Assembly (NCBI RefSeq): GCF_001458215.1
Contig: NZ_CYTW01000001.1
Location: 1,488,001-1,552,000 of the forward strand
Direction: 5' to 3'
Length of the DNA: 64,000 bases
DNA from: Shimia thalassica
GTDB taxonomy: Bacteria; Pseudomonadota; Alphaproteobacteria; Rhodobacterales; Rhodobacteraceae
In this document: in pieces, positions 55,787 to 64,000 of the stretch
Layout of the letters: every line of letters starts with the position of its first letter
Numbering within the stretch: position 1 is the stretch's first letter
Notes under the pieces: generated by a model
What the model saw: only the letters and a program-made list of their open reading frames with translations
What the model was told of the DNA's origin: nothing
Databases searched by the model: none
Made by a program: the position numbers and the translations under genes

Positions 55787-57049
55787 CTACTGCGTCTCGG
55801 GATCGTTGTCGTCGTCCGGCTTGCGTTCGCGTTGACGCCCCATAAGGCGGCCAATGACAAAGGATGTGCGCGGGGCATAGACATACCGTGTGCGGTTCCC
55901 ACCCGACGAGCGGACCTTCATCCGGCTCAGGCCGAAGATGATAAGAAGGCCATGGCCCGCCGCAATCAGCATGAACATGGCGCCCGGGCCAAAATGGTCG
56001 ATCAGGCGGGACGACAGATAAGGGGCTGCAATTGCGCCAAGGGCAAAGAAGAACATCAAGGCGGCAGACAGCTCGACCCGTTCCTCCGAGGTCGCAAAGT
56101 CGTTGGCGTGGGCCGAGGCCACCGAGAAGATCGGGAATGCGGTCAATCCAAACAAGCCCGCATTGAGCATAATGACGCTTGTTGAGCTGGCGCCGATGGC
56201 AATTGTCGCAAAACAGCTCAGGATCGCGGCAATCGACAGCCAGATCAAAACCCAGCGCCTGTCGTATTTATCCGCCAGCCAGCCCACCGGATATTGCGCC
56301 AATGCCCCCCCGAGAACAAACGAGGCCAAGAACCATGCGATCTGGTCCGTGCTGAGGCCGACCTCGGTGCCATAGATGGGGCCGACCATCCGGAAACTGG
56401 CCGAGCTGAGCGCCGCAACCACAACACCGGCGGCGGCCAGCGGGGATCGTGTAACCGCCAGCATCGGACGCAGGCGCGGGGCAGACGGGGTTTCGGGTTG
56501 TGCCGATTTCGTCAGGGTCAGCGGCAACAGCGCCGCACAACAGACAATCGCAAGAATGTTGTAGGACACATAGGAGGCGGGTTCGAGAACGCTGATGACC
56601 ATCTGCGCCGCCAAAGACGCGCCCATGTCGACAACACGATAGATGCCCATTGTGCGCCCGCGGGTTTCATTGGTGACCTTGGACTGAAGCCACGCCTCGA
56701 CCACGGTGTAACAGCCCGCAATACACAGACCTGTTGCGATCCGCATCATGGCCCATGCCATTGGATCGATGATGATCATATGCAGCAAAAGCCCGATTGC
56801 ACCGGTTGCGGTAAAGGCCGCAAAGGCACGGGAATGGCCAACGCTGCCCATAAGGCGCGGAGCCCACCAGCATCCGATAAAGAAGCCAAGAAAGTGCGCA
56901 GAGCCCAATAGACCTACCTGCGCGGTGCTGAAATCCAGAGCGAGGCCGGACAGCGCGTCAAGCGGGCCGACGCCGCCGGAACTGAGTTGAAGAAGAACCA
57001 CTGACAGGAACAGGGCAGAAAATGAAATAATCACGCGCATAATGTTCAT
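55787..57049 (-). CDS. MFS transporter
   Basis: A 420-residue integral membrane protein with twelve predicted helices. The loop 2-3 region WAPRLMGSVGHSRAFA and the repeat of that motif in the second half (GWLADKYDRRWVLI) are the major-facilitator signature. The cytoplasmic tail is hydrophilic (GRQRERKPDDDNDPETQ). It belongs to the YcaD-like branch in general pattern. Substrate unknown. An alternative ATG nine bases downstream is possible. It lies 90 bp downstream of the imuA-like gene on the same strand. Confidence 0.9.
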   Translation of the reverse strand: MNIMRVIISFSALFLSVVLLQLSSGGVGPLDALSGLALDFSTAQVGLLGSAHFLGFFIGCWWAPRLMGSVGHSRAFAAFTATGAIGLLLHMIIIDPMAWAMMRIATGLCIAGCYTVVEAWLQSKVTNETRGRTMGIYRVVDMGASLAAQMVISVLEPASYVSYNILAIVCCAALLPLTLTKSAQPETPSAPRLRPMLAVTRSPLAAAGVVVAALSSASFRMVGPIYGTEVGLSTDQIAWFLASFVLGGALAQYPVGWLADKYDRRWVLIWLSIAAILSCFATIAIGASSTSVIMLNAGLFGLTAFPIFSVASAHANDFATSEERVELSAALMFFFALGAIAAPYLSSRLIDHFGPGAMFMLIAAGHGLLIIFGLSRMKVRSSGGNRTRYVYAPRTSFVIGRLMGRQRERKPDDDNDPETQ

Positions 57050-57139
57050 ACATTACCGGCGTTGTGTCCCGCGCTTGTGCTTATTCGACCTGCGGGAGTC
57101 GTTTTTGTTGGTTTTGTGGTTTTTCTGTACGCGCGGCGG

Positions 57140-57748
57140 TTACCCGGGGGCGGGCATGGGATCAAACCGGGGTGCCTGTACCAGCCCGCTGACTTTCCAG
57201 CGTTTGACGGGGGCCGTGCGTGCGCGCAACCGCGTCAGTTCCCAGCTGGGCGTGTCCGGATCAAACCGGGGCTCCATCCGCCAGCGCGCCTCGACCCCCA
57301 TTGCGCCCCCTTCACCGGGTGTCAGGATCACCCCCAGGGGGGCGGCGCGTGTGGCTTCGGCGCCGGTTTCGGCCGCGAGGTGAAGGCGGCGCACCGCTGT
57401 CAGGCTCGGCGGGGCGGGGATGTCTGCCACGACCAAAGGGACATGGCCCGCGCGCAGGCTTTCTTCCATACAGGCCAGAAGGTCTTCGGGTTTGTCGGCT
57501 TTTACGAGGATCAAGCGCTCTGGCTCGATAAAGGGCACCACGCCTTCGGGGTGTAACTGTTCCGGCAGCCATCTCGGGCTGATCCAGAAAACAGGCCCCT
57601 CCAACCTGTAGGCCAGCCACAAGGCAAAGATACGTCGCGCCGCGCCGCAGGCTTCGTGCAGGCGTGCCAAAGGCAGATCAATGTCCGGCCCCAAACACAG
57701 GTCCGGTCCGTCGCGGTGTGTCTTGCGGCCAAGCAGATGAGTCGTCAT
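57140..57748 (-). CDS. imuA: ImuA-like SOS mutagenesis protein
   Basis: A 202-residue RecA-like accessory protein. LARLHEACGAARRIFALWLAY, GPVFWISPRWLPEQLHPEGV, RLILVKADKPEDLLACMEE, LRAGHVPLVVADIP, LTAVRRLHLAAE and the C-terminal LTRLRARTAPVKRW-type segment match alphaproteobacterial ImuA. In the usual cassette it works with ImuB and the polymerase DnaE2 in damage-induced mutagenesis. Neither partner gene is adjacent here; an MFS gene follows. A LexA-type box lies 16 bases upstream of the start, which independently supports SOS control. It is somewhat short for the family. Confidence 0.85.
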   Translation of the reverse strand: MTTHLLGRKTHRDGPDLCLGPDIDLPLARLHEACGAARRIFALWLAYRLEGPVFWISPRWLPEQLHPEGVVPFIEPERLILVKADKPEDLLACMEESLRAGHVPLVVADIPAPPSLTAVRRLHLAAETGAEATRAAPLGVILTPGEGGAMGVEARWRMEPRFDPDTPSWELTRLRARTAPVKRWKVSGLVQAPRFDPMPAPG

Positions 57749-57763
57749 GGCGACAATATATAT

Positions 57764-57778
57764 GTTCTTGTTATGTTC
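57764..57778 (-). promoter_or_regulatory. SOS (LexA) box upstream of imuA
   Basis: GTTC-TTGTTAT-GTTC, an exact match to the alphaproteobacterial LexA site GTTC-N7-GTTC. It is 16 bases from the imuA start and about 87 from the divergent agmatinase gene. Confidence 0.85.
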
Positions 57779-57864
57779 TCAATCTCAAAGAGGGACTTTC
57801 TCCTCTTGCCGTGAAGACCATTTCTGCGCAGGGTGGCGCAAAACAGATTAAAGGGAGATCGTAA

Positions 57865-58824
57865 ATGGCAGACCATGGATATGAAGGCGGCCGTCTGGAC
57901 CTGCCTTTTGTCGGCATCTCGACCTTTGGCAAACGCGAATACGTCAGCGATTGGGATCAGATAGAAGCAGACGTTGCCGTGCTGGGGGCGCCGTATGATT
58001 TTGGCACACAGTGGCGCAGTGGCGCCCGTTTTGGGCCACGCGGCGTGCGCGAAGCGTCGACATTGTTCAGCTTCGGCCACGCAGGGGCCTATGACCACGA
58101 GGACGACGCCACCTATTTGCCGGCCGATGTGCGGATTGTCGATATCGGTGACGCAGACATCGTTCATACCGATACGATGAAAAGCCACGCCAATATCGAG
58201 GCGGGCGTGCGCGCGATCCTCAAGGCGGGCGCATTGCCCGTGGTGATCGGCGGAGATCACTCGATCAATATCCCATGCATCAATGCCTTTGAAGATCAGG
58301 GGGATATCCACATCCTTCAGATTGATGCCCATCTCGATTTTGTGGATGAACGCCACGGTGTCCGGTTCGGGCACGGCAATCCGATGCGCCGCGCCGCCGA
58401 GAAGCCTTATGTGACCGGGCTGACGCAGGTCGGCATTCGAAATGTCAGTTCCACCGCCAAAGAAGGATACGAAGCGGCCCGCGAAATGGGATCGGATATC
58501 CTGTCCGTGCGTCAGGCGCGTGCACTTGGGCCGCAAGGCGTGATCGAGCGCATTCCGGAAGGCGCCCGCGTCTATGCCACGATCGACATTGACGGGTTCT
58601 GCCCCTCGATTGCCCCGGGCACGGGCACCCCCAGCCACGGCGGTTTCTTGTATTACGATGTGCTGGAGATGCTTCAGTCCCTGTCAAAGCGGCACGAGGT
58701 TGTTGGCATTGATCTGGTCGAGGTTGCGCCGGATTACGACCCGACCGGCGGCACGTCCATTCTGGCCGCACAAATTTTGCTCAACATGCTTGGCTTTATC
58801 TTCCATGCACGGGCGGCCGGTTGA
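57865..58824 (+). CDS. speB: Agmatinase-family ureohydrolase
   Basis: A 319-residue binuclear manganese hydrolase. Metal ligands are in GGDHS (about 129-133), DAHLD (about 152-156) and DIDGFCPSIAPGTGTP. It hydrolyses a guanidino compound to urea and an amine; agmatine giving putrescine is the classical case, but related enzymes act on guanidinobutyrate, guanidinopropionate or guanidine. GGGAG precedes the ATG. It is divergent from imuA. The gene name is by family only. Confidence 0.88.
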   Translation: MADHGYEGGRLDLPFVGISTFGKREYVSDWDQIEADVAVLGAPYDFGTQWRSGARFGPRGVREASTLFSFGHAGAYDHEDDATYLPADVRIVDIGDADIVHTDTMKSHANIEAGVRAILKAGALPVVIGGDHSINIPCINAFEDQGDIHILQIDAHLDFVDERHGVRFGHGNPMRRAAEKPYVTGLTQVGIRNVSSTAKEGYEAAREMGSDILSVRQARALGPQGVIERIPEGARVYATIDIDGFCPSIAPGTGTPSHGGFLYYDVLEMLQSLSKRHEVVGIDLVEVAPDYDPTGGTSILAAQILLNMLGFIFHARAAG

Positions 58825-58914
58825 ACATTCTTTCTTAACAAATACATGGGGGAGGGGCCGTAAGCAGCTGCGCGGCGGACCTTTCTCCATTTTGCAAAAC
58901 AGGACAACGCTGAC

Positions 58915-59958
58915 ATGAAGATGAACCCGCTTGGCCGGACAGGAATCCAGGTCTCGGAACTGTGCCTTGGGACAATGACCTTTGGCACGCAGACCGATGA
59001 GCCTACGTCACATGCCCAGATAGAAATGGCGCTGGATGGGGGGATCAACTTTGTCGATGCGGCCGAAATGTATCCCGTCAATCCGATCAGCGCAGAAACC
59101 GTTGGCCTGACCGAAACAATCATTGGCAACTGGTTCGCCAAGTCTGGTCGCCGCAACGAAGTTGTTATGGCCACCAAACACTCTGGTGTGGGGTTTCAGC
59201 ACGCCCGGGGCGGAGCGCCGATCACAGCCGAAACCGTTCCCGAGGCAATCGAAGGCTCGCTGCGTCGCCTGCAGACCGATCACATTGACCTTTACCAGTT
59301 CCACTGGCCCAACCGCGGCTCTTACATGTTCCGCCAGAACTGGCGGTATGATCCTTCCAAGCAAAACTATGCCGAAACGATGGACCATATGGAAAGCACC
59401 CTGGAGGCTTTGCAAGCTCAGGTGGACAAGGGCACGATCCGCGCCTTTGGTTTGAGCAATGAAAGCGCATGGGGCACGTCCCAGTGGCTGCGCATTGCCG
59501 AAGAAAAGGGATGGCCACGCGTCGCGTCGATCCAGAACGAATATTCGCTTTTGTGCCGCCTCTATGACACCGATCTTGCCGAGTTGAGCGTGAATGAAGA
59601 TGTGGGTCTTCTGGCCTTTTCGCCTTTGGGGGCCGGTTTCCTCAGCGGGAAATACCAGAAAGGATCTGTGCCCGAAGGGTCGCGCATGTCGATTGTGGGC
59701 AATATGGGAGGGCGCAAAACCGAACGTGTGTTTGACGCTGTTAACGCCTACCTGGACATTGCGCAGCGCCATGATCTTGATCCGGTGCATATGGCTTTGG
59801 CGTTTACATTGCAGCGTCCCTTTATGGCCGCGTCGATCTTTGGCGCGACGACACTTGAACAACTGGCCCATATCCTGAAGACGCAGGACGTGACGTTGAG
59901 CGACGCGGTAATGGCGAAGCTGGATGCGGCGCATCAGGCCCATCCCATGCCGTATTGA
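58915..59958 (+). CDS. Aldo/keto reductase
   Basis: A 347-residue NADPH-dependent reductase with the alpha/beta barrel. Catalytic residues are visible in FVDAAEMYP (Asp and Tyr), the VVMATKHSG Lys strand, and LYQFHWPNRG (His). The C-terminal cofactor-binding part includes SIFGATTLEQLAHILK. Length and the YPVNPISAETVGLTE insert resemble the Tas-type group. It may be co-transcribed with the agmatinase-family gene (90 bp gap), although no shared pathway is apparent. Confidence 0.92.
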   Translation: MKMNPLGRTGIQVSELCLGTMTFGTQTDEPTSHAQIEMALDGGINFVDAAEMYPVNPISAETVGLTETIIGNWFAKSGRRNEVVMATKHSGVGFQHARGGAPITAETVPEAIEGSLRRLQTDHIDLYQFHWPNRGSYMFRQNWRYDPSKQNYAETMDHMESTLEALQAQVDKGTIRAFGLSNESAWGTSQWLRIAEEKGWPRVASIQNEYSLLCRLYDTDLAELSVNEDVGLLAFSPLGAGFLSGKYQKGSVPEGSRMSIVGNMGGRKTERVFDAVNAYLDIAQRHDLDPVHMALAFTLQRPFMAASIFGATTLEQLAHILKTQDVTLSDAVMAKLDAAHQAHPMPY

Positions 59959-60090
59959 GCCGTACAGGGGAAGGGGCGCAGCCCCTCTGGGCGCCGGTGG
60001 CGCCCATTCACCCCGGGATATTTTCAGCCAGAAGAAGCATGGACTTGCGCCCAGACGATAAGGTAGGGCTGCGGCAAAAGGGGACGGCTT

Positions 60091-60588
60091 ATGAACGATG
60101 AAATTTTGGCAACGGTTTCTGCATCGGCACCGCGCCGGTGGCTTGGTGTTGGGATGATGGGCACGCTTGGGGTGCTTTTGTTGTACATTGCACTGGCCGT
60201 GCCACCGCAGTCTTTTTCGTGGCAGGCCTTCTTGCTGGTGATGGGCGTCGGCTCTCTTTGGCTGGCGGATGCCACGCGTCGTGCAACAGAGCGTGTTGTG
60301 GAATTAAGGCATGACGGTTTGCGCGATAGCACGGGTGCTGTCATTGCGTCTTTGGACCAGATTGCCAGTATTGATCGCGGAACATTTGCCATGAAGCCGT
60401 CGAATGGTTTTGTGATCCGTCTGAGTGAGAAACGGCCGCGCGCGTGGCAGCCGGGCCTGTGGTGGGCGATTGGATCGCGTGTCGGCATCGGAGGCGTTAC
60501 GCCCGGATCACAGACCAAGGCGATGGCGCAAATTCTCGAGATGCTTTTGGCAGAACGCCAGTCTGGTCAGGACGACCAGACCAGTTGA
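60091..60588 (+). CDS. Small membrane protein of unknown function
   Basis: A 165-residue protein with two hydrophobic helices (about 16-38 and 44-62) and a cytoplasmic C-terminal domain (about 65-165) with a beta pattern like that of PH-like bacterial domains. I do not recognise the family. GGGGA precedes the ATG. Its 3' end overlaps the end of the convergent pilus gene by 22 bases, so each gene's tail is antisense to the other. Confidence 0.7.
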   Translation: MNDEILATVSASAPRRWLGVGMMGTLGVLLLYIALAVPPQSFSWQAFLLVMGVGSLWLADATRRATERVVELRHDGLRDSTGAVIASLDQIASIDRGTFAMKPSNGFVIRLSEKRPRAWQPGLWWAIGSRVGIGGVTPGSQTKAMAQILEMLLAERQSGQDDQTS

Positions 60589-61115
60589 GGCGCAAAGCGG
60601 GGGCGGGTGAAGATGAAGGTCGACACCTGCTGATCGCCAAGTCCGACATTCAGGGCTGGCTCGTAAGTGGAATAGGTTTCGACCAAGATCAAAGTCTCGC
60701 CATCCGCCATTGTGGGCAGGCGTTCTGACAGGGAGTTCAGAGCATCCGCACTGAGGGAGGCAAAGGTTCCTTGGGTGTGGGACCATTCCAGCTCGTAGTC
60801 ATCCGACACAACACTCCACGAGATAACCGAAACACGCAGGCCCGTTGCCGAGTCCGACTCGGAGAGCATGTCAAACAGGCTGCGCATATTGGCCAGATAG
60901 GTGGTGTCGATCGCAGCTGTTTCGCGAGAGAGGATATCACTGATTGTGAAGGCGGCTTTCTCGGTTGATGAGCGGGTCTGGTAGGCATCAAAGAAAATAT
61001 ACATGGCCATATAGGACCACATCAGGAGAGGCAGAATGATTGCCGCCTCTACCGCGACGGTGCCTTTGGAATCTTCGGCAAAGTTTTTCAGGAAGGTTTG
61101 GAACTTTTTAAACAT
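60567..61115 (-). CDS. TadE/TadG-like pilus assembly protein
   Basis: A 182-residue protein with one N-terminal membrane helix (about 22-45) preceded by the prepilin-like segment DSKGTVAVEAAIILPLLMW, in which the Gly/Glu positions fit pseudopilin processing. The periplasmic part is otherwise unrecognised. It belongs to the Flp/Tad pilus minor-component group. Its ATG overlaps the stop of the next gene upstream by one base, so three pilus-type genes are read as one unit. Confidence 0.8.
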   Translation of the reverse strand: MFKKFQTFLKNFAEDSKGTVAVEAAIILPLLMWSYMAMYIFFDAYQTRSSTEKAAFTISDILSRETAAIDTTYLANMRSLFDMLSESDSATGLRVSVISWSVVSDDYELEWSHTQGTFASLSADALNSLSERLPTMADGETLILVETYSTYEPALNVGLGDQQVSTFIFTRPRFAPQLVWSS

Positions 61116-61651
61116 TACTGAGGCTCCTGAACAAAGGCGGACATCGCCACAAGGGCTGCGTCACCTGCGTCGTCTTTTTGCACGAGATTGCCAAATCCGA
61201 TGTTGGGATAGAGCACTTCAATTTTGGCGCAGGCCCGCAAGATCATCAGCTCGTTTTCAGAACCGGCGACAAAGGTGGTGACCGGGTCCACTTCTTCTGC
61301 ACGGTTGGTGCAGGTGACCGTGTCCGAGATAGTGCTCCATGCACGCGGGTTTACCTGAATCATCTCGAGTTTCAGATTGGTCTCGCAATCCGGTATCATG
61401 GAGCTTTCGTCACAGATCATCTGGATCAGTTCGGCGTGATCCGGCGGGTTGCCTGTGGACAGGCGCACTTCGCGGACTGCGATATCAAGCGCCCGTTCGA
61501 GATAGGCCGAGCGGAGAGTCATCATGCCAAGCTCAATAGCCGAGAGCATCACGACAAAGAAAATCGGGAACATGATCGCAAATTCCAGCGAGGCATGGCC
61601 GTCTTCTTTTCGCACAAAACGGGTGAAGCGGGTTTTGGCAAGATGCATCAT
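61115..61651 (-). CDS. TadE-like pseudopilin
   Basis: A 178-residue protein. The EDGHASLEFAIMFPIFFVVM segment is the TadE signature: short basic cytoplasmic leader, Gly then Glu at +5 and a hydrophobic helix. The periplasmic part contains four cysteines that may form disulfides. Two adjacent ATG codons can start it. It is in the middle of a three-gene overlapping unit, with ATGA overlap to the upstream VWA-domain gene. Confidence 0.85.
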   Translation of the reverse strand: MMHLAKTRFTRFVRKEDGHASLEFAIMFPIFFVVMLSAIELGMMTLRSAYLERALDIAVREVRLSTGNPPDHAELIQMICDESSMIPDCETNLKLEMIQVNPRAWSTISDTVTCTNRAEEVDPVTTFVAGSENELMILRACAKIEVLYPNIGFGNLVQKDDAGDAALVAMSAFVQEPQ

Positions 61652-63543
61652 TGTGTCAGCCTCAGTTGGCGGATGGATGACGCAATCGCGGCAAAGGCAT
61701 CACTGATTTCAAGTCCGTCCACATCAAAATAGTGGCTGTCCGAGCTGGCACAGTCCTTTAGGACCGCCTGTCCGTCGGTTGGCGCCTCGAACCCGATGGT
61801 AAAGACGATCACACCCTCGTCTTTCGCAGCATCGCATATGTCAGCCGTCCGAGAGTTCTTGGTCGACGATCCGACAGAGTTCCGAACGTCATAGTACCAG
61901 TCGTCCCAGGCTTCGCTATCCGACATCCATGGCTCGTAGAGGTCTTCGACAATCCATTCCATTGTGGAGTAGGCCCACAAGTCCTGATAATCGATTTCAA
62001 TCGCTTCACCAGGCTCATCCACCCATTGTGTCGTGGTTTCATAGACATAGACTGATCTGTAGCGGCGGCAGGATCCGTTCCGGCGATACGAGCGGCATTC
62101 ATATTCAACGCCGACGACTTCCTGCACTTCTTCTTCATAGCCCTGACCATAGGCGTGGTCGCGCCAGACATCGTCGCTGGGCCAATAGAACATGGGCTCT
62201 TCGGTCACGCCGTCGTTGTCGTAATCGTCGTCATCTTCGCCGATGTAGACGGAATAGTCGTTGGTGTAGTCGTTGAACCAGATGTTTGAACGCTCGTAGC
62301 GATACCCGTCGTTGAGGTAATACTGCGAGGTGTTCTGACCATCTGTCATCAACACCACGACCTTGAGGGATTCATTGTCGTCATAGGCGTGGGGCCGCTC
62401 GTCGAACACCGCGTCAACGGTTCCGGCGGTGATTAGGCCGTCGACCATGGGTTGCAGGCTGGGGTCAAGCATCGCCGTGCCCCATTTCATCCCAACGTCA
62501 ATCGAGGTGTTTCCGCCTGCAGACATCGCATCAATATAGGTGTTCAGTGTCGTCGAATTCTGTGACAGCGGCATGATTTCGCGGTAAGGATCCTGATCGC
62601 ATACAGGCAGCGTGCTGCTTGTGTCGCCGACCAGCTGGGCGGTGTTGTTATCGCGACCGTCCCAGTCATACCATGGGTCGAAATGCATTGTCTGCTGGTA
62701 CGCTTTGCCCATGTTGACTGTTGTGGTGTCGTAATCGTCCGACGTGAAATTGATGCAGCGCGAATACGAGTGGCGCGTTTCGGCAGCGGTGGCGACACCC
62801 AGTTCGCTCATGATCTGAGCTTCTGTAATTTCGTCGTCATCATCCACAACAAATTGTTGGTTGAGGCTGGCCACCGATGTGCTGTCGCCAATGGTGGCGT
62901 TTAGCTGGTCAAACATTTCTTCAGGTAGGGACACCTGGGTTGCGTAGGGAACAATTGAGATCGACAGTTTGTCGTCTTCGGTGTTCTCGAACATCGTGTT
63001 GACGAATTGTTTGGCCGCAACTTTGAGGTTTGTCAGGCGGCTGTTGCTGTTCATCGAGCCGGAAACGTCAAGCACTATCGAAATCTCGAGACCATCGATA
63101 CGCTCTTCCGCGGTGCCTTTTGCGGGCACGCTCAAAGTGTCGATGCCGACCATGTTCATGAACATCGTGTCGAGTTGCATGCTCGCAGAGGCGGATACGG
63201 TGCGATAGTTGATGCCTTCATCAACAGTCACTGTCGACAGATAGTTGGTCATGCCAGCCTTGTCGAAATAGTCGTTCACCACGGATTCCGGATCAAGTTC
63301 CTGATCCAGATCAGCCGCAGCTAGGACCGCACGATCCAAGGTGTGCTGCATCTGCGTGCGCTTCAATTCAGAGCGCATAAAATCTACGCCAAGGCCTCCG
63401 ACCATCAGAATGATCATGAAGACAAAAATGGCAAAGCCAACGACAGCGCCGTCTTCTTCGCGCGCAAATCGTTTCAGCCACATCTGTGTGGATTGATGGC
63501 CCGTACGCATGTTTTCGGATTGGTTGTTCTTAGACACCAACAT
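61648..63543 (-). CDS. TadG-like protein with von Willebrand factor A domain
   Basis: A 631-residue protein. The TadG-type N-terminal segment EEDGAVVGFAIFVFMIILMV forms one membrane helix (about 30-50). A VWA domain carries the MIDAS motif DVSGSMNSNSR near 156-166 and extends to the C-terminus, interrupted by a long Asp/Tyr-rich insertion (about 440-560, with YIGEDDDDYDNDG and repeated acidic/aromatic stretches). It probably acts in the Tad pilus or adhesion machinery at the envelope. The start at 63543 follows GAGGG; an upstream frame extension is less likely. It is the first gene of the pilus unit. Confidence 0.86.
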   Translation of the reverse strand: MLVSKNNQSENMRTGHQSTQMWLKRFAREEDGAVVGFAIFVFMIILMVGGLGVDFMRSELKRTQMQHTLDRAVLAAADLDQELDPESVVNDYFDKAGMTNYLSTVTVDEGINYRTVSASASMQLDTMFMNMVGIDTLSVPAKGTAEERIDGLEISIVLDVSGSMNSNSRLTNLKVAAKQFVNTMFENTEDDKLSISIVPYATQVSLPEEMFDQLNATIGDSTSVASLNQQFVVDDDDEITEAQIMSELGVATAAETRHSYSRCINFTSDDYDTTTVNMGKAYQQTMHFDPWYDWDGRDNNTAQLVGDTSSTLPVCDQDPYREIMPLSQNSTTLNTYIDAMSAGGNTSIDVGMKWGTAMLDPSLQPMVDGLITAGTVDAVFDERPHAYDDNESLKVVVLMTDGQNTSQYYLNDGYRYERSNIWFNDYTNDYSVYIGEDDDDYDNDGVTEEPMFYWPSDDVWRDHAYGQGYEEEVQEVVGVEYECRSYRRNGSCRRYRSVYVYETTTQWVDEPGEAIEIDYQDLWAYSTMEWIVEDLYEPWMSDSEAWDDWYYDVRNSVGSSTKNSRTADICDAAKDEGVIVFTIGFEAPTDGQAVLKDCASSDSHYFDVDGLEISDAFAAIASSIRQLRLTQ

Positions 63544-63872
63544 TTCTTTTACCCTCGCTTCAGCGCAAAACGTAGCTACCAAAGGAAGCCCCCATACGGA
63601 TTGCACCACGGTCTTTATGACTCTCAATTGGGGCGGAACTTTGACGAAAAGGGTGCTGAAATGCGGATGAAAGCGCTAAAAACCGTCTATTTATCTGGAA
63701 CTTATGAACAGTAAGGGTCTTGTGGGTGTACTGTTTCCAGAAATGAATATTGAGTAAATATTAGGCGGTTTAAAAACTTTACCCCTCGCCAGCGCGGTTT
63801 ATTCCTGCTTAGGGTGCAAGTGTTGTTTTCTGCGGCGTTGAGTCGCAATTATTGCTTGTCAGGAGGAACAGG

Positions 63873-64000
63873 ATGAGCATCCCAAAAGAGCCCAGTTTTC
63901 GAGAAAGCGTTGACCTTATGTTCAACCGTGCGGTTGCGCTGATGGATCTGCCACCGGGGCTCGAAGAAAAGATCCGCGTGTGCAATGCGACGTATACAGT
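63873..64000 (+). CDS. Glu/Leu/Phe/Val dehydrogenase, N-terminal part
   Basis: Only the first 42 residues are inside the window. The sequence from MSIPKEPSFRESVDLMF through LPPGLEEKIRVCNATYTV matches the N-terminus of Rhodobacterales glutamate-dehydrogenase-type enzymes. AGGAGG lies at ideal spacing before the ATG at 63873. About 245 bases upstream hold no gene and probably contain its promoter. The family call rests on a short stretch. Confidence 0.75.
   Translation, partial: MSIPKEPSFRESVDLMFNRAVALMDLPPGLEEKIRVCNATYT

Noticed and set aside
1-64000. CRISPR arrays, prophage, rRNA operons or restriction systems
   Set aside because: No regularly spaced repeats, phage structural genes, rRNA sequence or restriction-modification enzymes were recognised anywhere in the window.

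Overview
The window looks like chromosomal DNA of a marine alphaproteobacterium of the Rhodobacterales (Roseobacter group). This is inferred from gene content: a PleD-type cyclase beside a DUF3572 gene, an H-NOX/cyclase pair, a non-pyrrolysine MttB homologue, PutA with a divergent Lrp-type regulator, divergent metF/metR, TadE/TadG-like pilus genes, and an alphaproteobacterial SOS box (GTTC-N7-GTTC). No integrase, transposase, CRISPR array or rRNA was seen. Two tRNA genes are present: Gly(TCC) and Leu(TAA).

Layout. 1-7.7 kb: signalling and metabolism (PleD-like cyclase, DUF3572, HAD phosphatase, MttB-family methyltransferase, DUF4153 membrane protein, H-NOX-like protein coupled to an HNOBA-GGDEF cyclase). 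7.8-16.3 kb: cell-envelope genes (MltB-like lytic transglycosylase, L,D-transpeptidase, AsmA-family protein, tRNA-Gly, ABC exporter, BON-LysM protein). 16.5-36.9 kb: central metabolism (acyl-CoA synthetase, glycerol kinase, glycerate kinase, PhnA-like protein, aldehyde dehydrogenase, D-aminoacyl-tRNA deacylase, sugar kinase, thioesterase, metF/metR, CurA-like reductase, inositol-phosphatase-like enzyme, class III aminotransferase with a structured leader, GFA protein, rhomboid protease, putA and its regulator). 37.1 kb: tRNA-Leu.

37.8-53.9 kb is an accessory block unlike its surroundings. It encodes a stand-alone acyl carrier protein, an acyltransferase-like protein with a TPR-like N-terminus, a probable LnmK/Pnap_2097-type double-hotdog protein, a large unrecognised protein, a GT4 glycosyltransferase, three sulfotransferases, a TPR-GT8 glycosyltransferase, a 1006-residue fatty acyl-AMP ligase with a carrier-like segment and a long unassigned C-terminus, and an RTX repeat protein. 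The two arms run mainly towards each other and meet at a hairpin near 44.84 kb. Together they suggest activation of an acyl chain, loading on a carrier protein, and assembly of a sulfated or acylated glycoconjugate. The product is not known, and this is the best candidate for an undescribed system in the window.

54-64 kb: metG, an MFS transporter, an imuA-like gene without imuB/dnaE2 but with its own SOS box, an agmatinase-family enzyme, an aldo/keto reductase, a small membrane protein, three TadE/TadG-like pilus genes, and the start of a Glu/Leu/Phe/Val dehydrogenase gene.

Both c-di-GMP synthesis loci have normal-looking cyclase domains but degenerate input modules: PleD position 53 is Cys instead of Asp, and the H-NOX proximal His position is Pro.
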